A DNA stretch of 64,000 nt from Spiroplasma sp. NBRC 100390. Lineage in GTDB: Bacteria; Bacillota_I; Bacilli_A; Mycoplasmatales; Mycoplasmataceae. Made by a program: the position numbers and the translations under genes. Location of the stretch: positions 744,001 to 808,000 of the forward strand of contig NZ_CP018022.1 in the NCBI RefSeq assembly GCF_001886495.1, written 5' to 3'. This document shows, piece after piece, positions 10,694-19,463 of this stretch (position 1 is its first letter; each line of letters opens with the position of its first letter). Below the pieces are notes generated by a model, which was given only the letters and a program-made list of their open reading frames with translations, searched no databases and was not told the origin of the DNA.

Positions 10694-11032
10694 TTATTTT
10701 AGTTTCTGCAAAATTGTTTCAATATTATTTGCATTATCTAATGAATGATCATAAATAAATTCTAAATCTGGACAACGATAAATTTCCAATTTATGTGCTA
10801 ATTTACTACGAATCTCATTTTTATATTCTTGTACGACATTAGTAAGTTCTAATTCTGGTTTTGTCAATAATGAAGAATAGTAAACTTTGGCATGCCCTAA
10901 ATCATTTGATAATTTAACCGCATTAACTGACAAAGTATTTAAAATTTCATCACGAATTTCACGTTGCATAATAAGTGTTAAATCACGGGCAATCAATGAT
11001 TGCATTTTTTCAATTTTAATTTTATTTGCCAT
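10694..11032 (-). CDS. rbfA: 30S ribosome-binding factor A
   Basis: Cold-shock maturation factor for the 5-prime end of 16S rRNA. 112 residues, KH-type fold; recognisable segments are the N-terminal IARDLTLIMQREIRDE helix, DLGHAKVYYSSL, and the C-terminal CPDLEFIYDHSLDNANNIE. Start ATG 11030-11032 follows AAGGTGA. Convergent with folD. Confidence 0.92.
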   Translation of the reverse strand: MANKIKIEKMQSLIARDLTLIMQREIRDEILNTLSVNAVKLSNDLGHAKVYYSSLLTKPELELTNVVQEYKNEIRSKLAHKLEIYRCPDLEFIYDHSLDNANNIETILQKLK

Positions 11033-11102
11033 ATATATTCACCTTATTCCTAACTTTACTAATATTATAACAAAGCATTCCAATAAAGCGAATATTTTTA
11101 AA

Positions 11103-13217
11103 CTATTCCGTATTTAATTGATATATTCTTCATTTTTCACCGGTTGCTAACGCTAATAGTGTGCCATCTTGCACTTGAATTAACGAAGTTATCGTACTAT
11201 GTTCAACAAAGGGTTTATCATAATTTGTAAAATAATTTTGAATACTTCCTTGGGCGTTCAGCACATACATATCATATTTTGCTCTGCCATTCCCCGATAA
11301 AGGAGCCCCCGCAATTAAAACAGTTCCATCTTGTAGTGGTGTTATTGCACTAATTGTACTAGGTTTAATTCACGGATTACTTTTAATATTAAAAATCTCT
11401 CTAGCACTATTTGCATATAAATCAAGCTCATAAATAATTTCATCAGTTTGTACTCAAATTTTTCCGTTTGATAATTGAATAACATTTTGGATATCATTAG
11501 CGAAATATTTGCCATTAATAAATCCAACTTTTGTCCCTGTCGAAGATAAATGATAAATATTTTTACCCCAAGTTGCTAACACTGTTCCATCTTGTAACAA
11601 CGTTAATGTTGAATAATTACCATAATCATAGTCTGGATCATTAAAAATAGCACCTCTCTCCTGTCAGTCATCTCAGACATATTTATATTGATAAACTGTA
11701 TCGTACTTTTGTCCTCAAAAAACGTCATCTTGTAATTTAATAATTGCTGTTGGAAAAAAACTATCGCTTTTTCGTTTCAATATTTTTGAATTTAAATCTA
11801 TTTGAGATAAAATACCATTCTGACTTGGCAGAACAATATCACCATTATTAAACTGTGTAATTTTATTTTTTTTTGAAAAACGAATGCCATCTTCTCCCCA
11901 ACCTGTCTCTTCTCGAAACAAAATATCTTTAATTTGGCCAACTCGCATATTTAATAAAGCATAATTAACAATAACAGAACTAGTTGCGATATATTCTGAA
12001 CTTTCTGTTTTAACAACGATACTTGCTTGTCGACTATTAATTGATTTAAGATCAACAGCAACTTCATCAATAACAACATTTGGATTTTTTGCTTTTACAG
12101 CAGCTAAAATTGTTGTTGGTTTTTTATTTTCAATTTTACCTAAATTAACATTTTGTAAATCAGCAGATAATAATTTTTTTCCACTCGTATTAAAATAAAT
12201 TGTAACCATATCATTATCAACATAAGTGGTATTATTAACTGTTGCTATAATACTAGCTTGATTTGGTGCAATATTTTGAACTATTATTTGACTAACAACT
12301 AACTTTGGGTTACTGTTTTTAGTAACCGTTAAAATGTTTTCTGGTGTTAACTGATCAACTTTTTCTCATAAGACTAAATTAGAGAGGTGTGTATTAATAG
12401 TTAGTCGGTCAGGATAAAAGTAAACATCAACATAAGAGTTATCAACATAATAAATACTAGAAGACTTTACATAAACACGAGCTTTTGTTTCAACAATATT
12501 CTGAATAAAAACATCTTCAGTTTTTAAGTCTGGGTTTTTTGCTTTAATAGCATTTAAAATAGTTGTACTAGTATTATTTTGAATTTTACCAAGCATTTGA
12601 TTCTTTAACACGGTGCCCAATGAAACTCGGGGTCATTTTCTTAGATCAGTCACGATGTTTGGACCTAATTCTGTTTGTGAAAAGTAAAGACCTAAGGTTG
12701 TTCCTAAACTAGCAGCAATTAATAAGATTAATAGTAACCAAATAATTAATACATGACGTTTCATTTGTGTTGCACAGCAAAATCGATGATAACGCGTCAT
12801 TGCTAAATGACGATTTTGTAAATAGCCTTTTTTATCCACTGAAACAGGGTTTGCTTTTATCAAAACAGGTAAATTTACTTCTTTTTTTACAAGATTATGT
12901 TCTTCAAGAAGAACATTTATAATTTCATCTTCTTCATCAGAATTAAATAAACATTCTTGAACAATTGCTTTAATATGTTGATTTTCATCAGATAAACTTT
13001 CTTTAGTAAAAATACCAAAACGACGTTTTGCACATTGCAAAAAAACCAAAATTTTAATATTATGTTCCTTTCGTTTTTTCACAATTTCTAAATCTTTAAT
13101 TTCTAACAAAATTGCATTTTTTAAAAATTCTTTTTTTTCATTTTTTACAATTATTAGTTTTTGTTTTAACTTAATTTGACACTTATCACATAAAGTTTTT
13201 ACACTAATGGTTTTCAT
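11103..13217 (-). CDS. CxxC / single-TM surface protein with three adhesin-like repeats and a propeller-like tail
   Basis: 704 residues in one frame when TGA is Trp. Order: cytoplasmic domain with C-x2-C at residues 10-13 and a CAKRRFGIF motif near 62-70; basic stretch and membrane helix at about 155-179; three repeats of about 70 residues (each opening with an LG-x-I-x-N type segment, then TTILNAIKAKNP or similar, and ending in YVD-rich strands), which resemble the repeats of Spiroplasma DUF3688-type lipoproteins; then 5-6 propeller-like blades with LQDGTVL, LSNGKIW, LQDGTVL and VQDGTLL turns. Topology should be inside-N, outside-C. ATG follows GGAGG. Preceded by a structured leader. Likely a surface receptor or adhesin; function inferred. 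Confidence 0.8.
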
Positions 13218-13323
13218 ACGTAAAACCTCCAGGATTTACAATAAAATAAAATATATATGCGATAAATACTCAAGGTATAGGGAGTTCAAAACAATAAAAA
13301 TGGGATAATTTTAAAATTTTCAC

Positions 13324-13357
13324 AAAAAAATGAGAATTTTAAAACTAAAACTCTCAT
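13324..13357 (-). terminator. terminator in the leader of the surface-protein gene
   Basis: 6-bp plus 5-bp stem (13330-13341 with 13346-13357, one mismatch, AAAC loop) followed on the minus strand by seven T. It stands before, not after, the 13217 start, so it looks like an attenuator. Confidence 0.6.
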
Positions 13358-13429
13358 AAATTTATAGCAAAATGCTATAATTATTTATGAGAGCATAGTT
13401 GTGGTTTCGCGATCTTGAGTATGCTCTCA
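13351..13429. promoter_or_regulatory. two mutually exclusive hairpins
   Basis: Hairpin 1 pairs 13351-13361 with 13383-13393 (11 bp) and has an inner 7-bp stem (13363-13369 with 13373-13379). Hairpin 2 pairs 13388-13397 with 13420-13429 (10 bp). They share 13388-13393, so only one can form at a time. Strand of action is not certain. Confidence 0.6.
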
Positions 13430-13447
13430 CATATATATTTTTAAATT

Positions 13448-13474
13448 AGTGAGTTATTGCAACTCACTTTTTTT
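13448..13474 (+). terminator. plus-strand terminator
   Basis: Perfect 8-bp stem (13448-13455 with 13461-13468, 5-nt loop) and a T run to 13474. It would end any plus-strand RNA started to its left and isolates the gene at 13621. Confidence 0.7.
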
Positions 13475-13620
13475 ATTATAACACTAAAAAAATAAAATAA
13501 CACCGCCATAATTTGGAAATCTTTTTTATTTTAGTTTAACAAAGAATATAAAATCATAAAAATTATCTTTTTATCAAAGTATTCTTATGATAATATTTAA
13601 AAGATTATCAAGGAGGAACT

Positions 13621-14472
13621 ATGAAACGTTGAACTTATCGAATTTGATATAAAGATTATCTTTGATATTATAAATTAATAATTGCCATTTTAGCCTTTAC
13701 TTTTTTAGCTTATGGTTTTTATGCTGATATTTTCAAAGAGTTCTGATATGTCGATAAAAATTCTTATCGCTCTAGTTTACAAAATTATGATATATTATTA
13801 AGTTTTTATTCAGTTCAGGTTAATATCATTACGATTGTTTGATTAATGTTAGCAATTTTTAACCATCATCGTGAACAAAAAAGTTGATTTTTTTCAACAA
13901 ACTTTAAATTAAGCATCTTAAATTGAAACTTATTAATGTTCTTTATTTTTTGAATTGGAATTATTATTGGGTATAAGAATGGGCAAGTAACTATTGCTGA
14001 GTACACTAAAGCGCAAATTAGTTGTACGGTTGTCACCCACTTTATTATGCCCATCTTGTTTTTTGTTTATACCTTATTATCATTTGGTGATCATCGTATT
14101 AGCTGAAAAAAAGAATTTTTAACAAAAGATTGATGAATTAGTTTAAGCTATCCAATCTTTTATTTAATGTATGTTTTAATTCGTGCTGCCGCTTGAAACC
14201 GTGATGGTGATACAATTTGAGCTTATCCCTATCCTTTTTTGGATATTGATAATCCCCTCATTGCTGGGTTAACAAAAGTTCAAGCCACTTTCTTTATTAT
14301 CTTTGTTTTTACAGTTGTCTTTACTACTTTCCATGTTCTCTTGCAAAGTTTCAACAATGGAATGTATCGGGTATTTAATAAGTATCAAAATCGCACCTTA
14401 TGATATAAAACAATTTATCAAAACATTAAACAAAAATTGAGAAATAAAAAAGCAAACAAAAAACGAAAATAG
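13621..14472 (+). CDS. multispanning membrane protein, Pr6Pr / FAR-17a-like
   Basis: 283 residues, hidden under the standard code by many TGA Trp codons. ATG follows AAGGAGGAAC. About six membrane helices; landmarks are an early YSVQVNIIT segment, a central SYPIFYLMYVLIRAA helix and YPYPFLDID, which match positions in the homologous protein at 54937-56157 (PLLYLICVLIRG and FPYFFLNF). That pattern fits the Pr6Pr / androgen-induced FAR-17a group of membrane proteins, whose bacterial function is not established. Ends with K-R-K-stop inside a large shared terminator. Confidence 0.75.
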
Positions 14473-14512
14473 TGATAAATAACATATTAGTTATTTATCA
14501 CTATTTTCGTTT
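14461..14512. terminator. 23-bp perfect terminator shared by convergent genes
   Basis: Arms 14461-14483 and 14490-14512, perfect over 23 bp, 6-nt loop. Both convergent genes end in the same codons (Lys-Arg-Lys-TAG) because their last codons and stops are the arms themselves. Confidence 0.85.
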
Positions 14513-15619
14513 TGCATTAGTAATAAATGCTGTTATCGCTGCTAAATATTGTGGCGGATTATAATAAATTCCCCGCACATGATCACAGTTAAAAACAACT
14601 CGATTACTAATTTTTTTACGTTCATATCTTCGTTTATTTTGATAAGCTTCGCGTCCCATTACATAAGGAGTTGCATGATCTTTTCTATTTAACAAATATA
14701 AAACCGGTAATTTTGCCAACTGATCTAAATTTTCACCAGGATTAATTTGTTCAGGATCATAACCGCGGGTATCAATCGTATAGCGCCGAATAGCGTAATA
14801 GTGCTCATAATAATTTACTTTAATCTTTAACATATAATAACGATACAAGGCATTTAAATTACTAATTGTTGAATCTAAAATCGCACTATTAATTAATTTG
14901 TTTTTAGCAAATGCTAACTTTAAATATTCCATAATTACAAAGGTTCCCATTGATCACCCGTGAAAGTTAAGTTCTTTAAGTTTTGGATCAATTGTTGTTT
15001 GTAAAAAATTAACAACTGCTGCTAAATCATATTTTTCATAATATCCCATTGTTGTTATTTTTGCTGTGGATTCTCCATGATTTCGTTGGTCAAAAACAAG
15101 AACATTATAACCCAGTCGCAAATAAATTAAACCAAAAAAGATAGCACGAAACTTATGCGAATTAAGACCATGTACTACCACTACTCATTTTTTATTATTA
15201 TCATTTTTTACTCATGACCGAATTGCAACTGCTTTTAAGAGAACATCTTCATAGCCAGGAATATCATATTCTTGTAAATCTCATTTTTGTTCTAATTCAG
15301 CTGGTGTTAATGCCATTTTTTCAATTCGTAATCGTTTCGTTAAATCAGTAATATATTTTTTACAATATGCTTCTAAATCATTATTAGTTTTCTTTCACCA
15401 CGTATGATGCGTTAATAAAATCCGCTTATCATGAAAAGTATAAAATAATTTAATATAAAGGGCATTATTACTCATATAATCTTTTAAATGTTCATTATCA
15501 ACAATGCGATAACTATGGTCAGTAATTAATTCATGGCCGTGGGCTAAATCATATAAATCTAATTCTTCATTATGTTTTTTCGCCATAATCTTATTGTAAA
15601 TCCGCTTTCGTAAACCCAT
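14501..15619 (-). CDS. alpha/beta hydrolase
   Basis: Serine hydrolase of unknown substrate. 372 residues from ATG 15617-15619. The core has VVVVHGLNSHK (oxyanion loop), FDQRNHGES, the nucleophile elbow G-W-S-M-G, and a late GIYYNP region after FNCDHVRG, where the His is a likely catalytic residue. The N-terminus is not clearly hydrophobic; a short amphipathic stretch is seen. The start is uncertain: ATG 15619 overlaps the cdd end by 29 bp and ATG 15584-15586 would leave a 4-bp gap; neither has a strong ribosome site. Confidence 0.85.
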
Positions 15620-15986
15620 ATGGTAATAAATCAGCAATTGTTACAACATATGATTCACCCTTTTGATTATAAATTTCAAGTGGCACATCATGACCAACTA
15701 ATTCTCATAAGAATTGTCGGCACATCCCACATGGTGACCCTTTTTGATTACTATCAGTATATAAAAACAGTTTAATAATGTCTGCTTTTTGATAACCTAA
15801 AGTATAAACTTGTGCCAAACATGTTCGTTCCGCACACATTGTCACTGAATAAGCGGCATTTTCAATATTAACACCACTCACTTCTGTTCCATCTTTTAAG
15901 ACACAAATTGCACTAACATGAAAATTAGAATATGGAGCATATGCGTTTGTACTTAATAATTTTAATTTTTCAAAATAATTTGCCAT
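15591..15986 (-). CDS. cdd: cytidine deaminase
   Basis: Deaminates cytidine and deoxycytidine to uridines (pyrimidine salvage). 131 residues, usual for the homotetrameric form. Zinc and catalytic residues are in N-I-E-N-A-A-Y and C-A-E-R (Cys and catalytic Glu) and P-C-G-M-C-R-Q. One TGA (15705-15707) is Trp. Start ATG follows AAAGGAGTTAG. Downstream of dgkA by 14 bp; the operon probably runs ybeY-dgkA-cdd-hydrolase. Confidence 0.95.
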
Positions 15987-16000
15987 TCTTCTAACTCCTT

Positions 16001-16429
16001 TTAACTAATCTTTAAATATAATTTAATAACATCAACTAGTGGCGGTAACATAATTAATAATCCAATTGCAATTGCCAAAATTGAATTAATTAAGGTTGCC
16101 GCGGCACAAATATCTTTAATTTTTTTAGCTTTAATATTATATTCAAATGATAATAAATCAACAAAGTTTTCAACCATCGTATTAATTAATTCAAACCCAA
16201 TCACAATTCCAATTGTTAATAACAAAATCGCTCATTGTACATAGCCAAACTCATGCGGAACCATTTTTTGTAGTCAAATTCCTAGTCCAATTACAACTAA
16301 TGATACAATAATATGAATAATTAAACTTGATTCTTCTTTAATTGCTGTATAAATTCCACGAAAAGCATTTGAAAACTTGTTTCGTAGTTTAAAAAAAATC
16401 TTTTTCTTTGTTGGTGATCCTTTTGCCAT
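16001..16429 (-). CDS. dgkA: diacylglycerol / undecaprenol kinase
   Basis: Small integral-membrane lipid kinase. 142 residues with three helices; the family segment FELINTMVENFVD with its catalytic Glu and the N-terminal NAFRGIYTAIKEESSLIIH segment are present. In an organism without a wall, diacylglycerol is a more likely substrate than undecaprenol. Start ATG 16427-16429 follows AAAGGGATAG. Placement after ybeY and before cdd is the usual Firmicutes order. Confidence 0.9.
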
Positions 16430-16456
16430 TATGTCTATCCCTTTCCTCTTCTCTTC

Positions 16457-16933
16457 CTATTCTATTGGAATTCGATGAATTTGTAAATCATTTAGAACTT
16501 TTCGTTGTAAATTAAACATTATTTCTTCTTCCGTTGGTGTTTGATGATCATAACCCAAAATATGTAACATCCCGTGGGTAAATAAAAAAGCAAATTCACG
16601 CCGCACTGAATGATTATATGTTTGTGCTTGTTCCAACGCTTTTTCATAACAAATAAAAATATCCCCCAAACTGCGTAATCCTGTTAATTGCAGTAAATCA
16701 ACACTGTTTTCTTCTTCTAGAGCAAATGTAATAACATCTGCCACATAATTCTTTTGACGATATTTTTGATTTAATGTTAATTGTTCTTTTGCATCAACAA
16801 TAAGCAATGATAATTCCAATGGATCAGTAATATTTAATATTGCTTTAATTTTCTGAAAAATTGCCATAAAATCAACTTGATATGGTTTAATATCAAATTT
16901 TGTTTCATTATAAATCGCAAAATCATCTTTCAT
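16457..16933 (-). CDS. ybeY: endoribonuclease YbeY, 16S rRNA maturation
   Basis: Zinc RNase that matures the 3-prime end of 16S rRNA. 158 residues with the metal-binding HGMLHILGYDH motif (H-x3-H-x5-H). Start ATG 16931-16933 is preferred over the upstream GTG (16937-16939) because AAGGTG lies at a suitable distance. First gene of ybeY-dgkA-cdd. Confidence 0.93.
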   Translation of the reverse strand: MKDDFAIYNETKFDIKPYQVDFMAIFQKIKAILNITDPLELSLLIVDAKEQLTLNQKYRQKNYVADVITFALEEENSVDLLQLTGLRSLGDIFICYEKALEQAQTYNHSVRREFAFLFTHGMLHILGYDHQTPTEEEIMFNLQRKVLNDLQIHRIPIE

Positions 16934-16978
16934 TACCACACCTTGACACCTAACACTTTCTTGTTTTATTATAACAAA

Positions 16979-17353
16979 TTAAATGATTATCTTCAGTAAA
17001 TAATCTAATGTTGTTTGCTGACCAAAATAAATTTTAGCTGGTAAATATCAAAAATCAACAGTAAGATCAGTTTGATTTAAAATTAAATAATAGTTATTCT
17101 CTCATTTAATCTGTACAACCAGTGTTTGTCAATAATTTTGGACAAAATATTCTAATTTAACTTCCCTAATTTTCTTCCCAACACGTGATATCTCTTTTGG
17201 AACAAAAACATAATTTAATTCTTCCGTACTATTTTTTAAAATTGTTAAATAACCCTCATAATATAATTGAAGGGGATAATAAGCAAGCAAAACAAAAAAA
17301 GAAATTAAGAAACAACAACAATTTAACATTAAAATAATACCTTTCTTATTCAT
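16979..17353 (-). CDS. small membrane-anchored protein coupled to the C39 exporter
   Basis: 124 residues: short basic N-terminus, one hydrophobic segment at about 7-28 with a Cys triplet, then a domain predicted outside the membrane with many Trp/Tyr. Not recognised. Its ATG overlaps the exporter stop by 8 bp, so it is translated with it and is probably an accessory subunit or partner. It is too short for a complete HlyD-type adaptor. No lipobox is clear, although the Cys triplet lies in the membrane segment. Confidence 0.65.
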
Positions 17354-19403
17354 CTTTAACCGCCATTAAATTAAGTTTGGTTAAATCAATAACATTTACA
17401 AAAAATTGTTCAACAAGAGGATCGTGCCCAGCATAAATAATCATTTGCTCAGATTTCAAAGTAAATAGTAAGTTTAATAAAAGCATTTTACTTTCATAAT
17501 CCACATTACTTAAAACTTCATCAATGAGATAAACATCACAAGATTGCAACAAAAGATTTAAAAATAAAATAATTTGGCGTTGCCCTTTTGATAAGTTTTC
17601 ACCATTGTTGCAAACTAGTTGCTCAAGACTTAAACGATTCTGAGTTAATAATTGCTTGACAGCTGGTAATGTTAGAACTTGATAGTCACAATCCTGTTTA
17701 AAATTAATAATATTATCATAGACACTACCAACAAATAAAAAATCATCTTGATGAAACAATAATATTCTTGTTCGAATTACTTCTTCACTAAGCATTGCTA
17801 AATCAAATTGATCATTAAGGATTACTTCCCCACTTGAAATCGGCCGTAATTTTGCTAAGATTTCTAGCAAAGTTGTTTTACCCGAACCACTACGCCCTTT
17901 AATAAAACAATGTTTTGGTAAGACTATTGTTATCTTTTTTAAAATAAAATTATCATTAAGAAGATAACTTAGATTTGTAACGGTAAAAGATTTGATAGAT
18001 GGCAAATCTGACCGCCTTTGTTCGTGTTGTTCTGGAAACAATAAAAATACTGTTTGTTGAAAAGCTTTTTCTAATTTCCCTTTCTCAACAATTAATCCTG
18101 ATAATTGTGTTGTAAAATCATTAATAAAACTAGTTAAAGCACTATAAAACATTAAATTACCAATTGTTAAAGTCTGTTTTGTGATAAAACTCACTGCCAA
18201 ATAGAAAATTAAAAAAGTAGCAAGTTGTGAAATAAAATTTAAAATTAACTTTTGAATAATATTATTTTTTTCAAAACCATAAGTTTCCATCAAAAAAGTA
18301 GTAAGTTTTTTGGTCCATTGGTAATTCAAATAACCTTCCAAATGCCGACTTTTTTGAAATTTAAAACTTTGATACAATTCTAATGTAGTATTTTCAAATT
18401 CCAATCCTTGTTGATATCAACGTTGGTATCAAAACTTGTTAATTTGTAAAAACAAAAAAGATAGGAAAAAAATAATGACATTTTCTAATAAAACAATTGC
18501 CAAAATTAAGCCATTTAAATTAAGGAGGAAAATAACTCCAATAATTAACATTAAAAAACTAAATAAAAGTTGCGGAAAAGTTGTTCCTAAAAAAGTTGCT
18601 AAAATAATGACATCTGCTTGCCGTTTTAACCATTCACTAGTAGTAAATCGTTCAAATTCAACAATAGAAAGGTGTGTTAAATTATTAACAAATGTTGTTA
18701 GCATTCTTTTTGTTATTTTTTGTTGAAAATACACAAGAATTTTTTGAAAAAAATAACTGAAAAGAACTCGAAAACAATAAATGATTAAGAAAATTGCAAA
18801 GAAAATTAAAACTTCTTGATGAAAAGTTGTTGTTAACCGATCAAAATAAACTTTAATAAAACTTTTCCCAAATAATATTAAAAAATTTACTATAACACTA
18901 AGAAAAATAGTTCACAACAAAAAACTAATTTGCTCTTTTAAAAAAAGAAAAGTTAAATAAAAAGTTTTTGTTTTATAAGTAAATTTTTTTCTTTTTTTAG
19001 TAAAAATAATTACTGCTTGAAATTTTATCATAAAATCATCAATTAAAACTCAATGCCCCTTCTCAGCACTGGGATCAGCAACAAAAAAACGATTTCCACG
19101 CCGTTGATAAATAACAACATAATGATAATAACCAGTTTCATTTAAAACATAGGCAATTAAAGGTTGTTCAAAGGTTAATGTTGATAATTCTTGTTTACTA
19201 ATTTCAAAAGCAGTTAACACCAAATTATATTCATTTGCAATTTGACTTAAACTATAAACACTTAAAGCTCCTTGATAATTTTGAAAATGATGTTTTACTT
19301 CCCCAATCGTTAATTTTTGTTGATGATAGTACTCAATTAACATTGCTAAACAAGCATAACCACAGTCATCACTTTGTTCTTGTTTTACAAATGGATACCA
19401 CAT
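17346..19403 (-). CDS. ABC exporter with N-terminal C39 peptidase (peptide / bacteriocin type)
   Basis: Cleaves a leader peptide (usually after a double glycine) and exports the rest. 685 residues in one frame with TGA as Trp. Order: C39 peptidase with QSDDCGYACL (catalytic Cys14), GYYHYVVIY (His94) and VADPS (Asp110); transmembrane domain with about six helices (150-420); ATPase with Walker A GRSGSGKTT, signature LSKGQRQ, Walker B YLIDEVLSN. Start ATG 19401-19403 follows AGAGGTG, which lies inside a hairpin. No double-glycine substrate gene was found nearby. The 124-residue gene at 16979 is coupled. Confidence 0.9.
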
Positions 19404-19452
19404 AAAAAACACCTCTTTTTCTAGTTATTTTTAACCAAAAAAGTGGTGTTTT
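19404..19452 (-). terminator. terminator that also buries the exporter ribosome site
   Basis: 15-bp stem with one mismatch (19406-19420 with 19438-19452), followed by T run and then directly by the exporter ATG. It ends mgtA transcripts and, in the same hairpin, pairs the AGAGGTG ribosome site of the exporter. Confidence 0.7.
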
Positions 19453-19463
19453 CCTGTTTAAAA

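Larger units (their letters stand above)
13218..13620. other. 403-bp divergent intergenic region with layered RNA structures
   Basis: Lies between the surface protein (minus) and a membrane protein (plus). It holds a minus-strand terminator (13324-13357), a two-part hairpin (13351-13393), an overlapping 10-bp stem (13388-13397 with 13420-13429) that excludes it, a plus-strand terminator (13448-13474) and a long-range 9-bp complement (13266-13274 with 13414-13422). It may be a regulatory leader or a small RNA. Confidence 0.6.

Noticed and set aside
11342-11527. Separate ORF within the surface protein
   Set aside because: Out-of-frame shadow; the propeller blades read through in the main frame.
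13351-13429. CRISPR or tracrRNA-like element
   Set aside because: No repeat-spacer pattern and no cas gene in the window.
13260-13475. tmRNA, SRP RNA or RNase P RNA
   Set aside because: No conserved core motifs of these RNAs on either strand.
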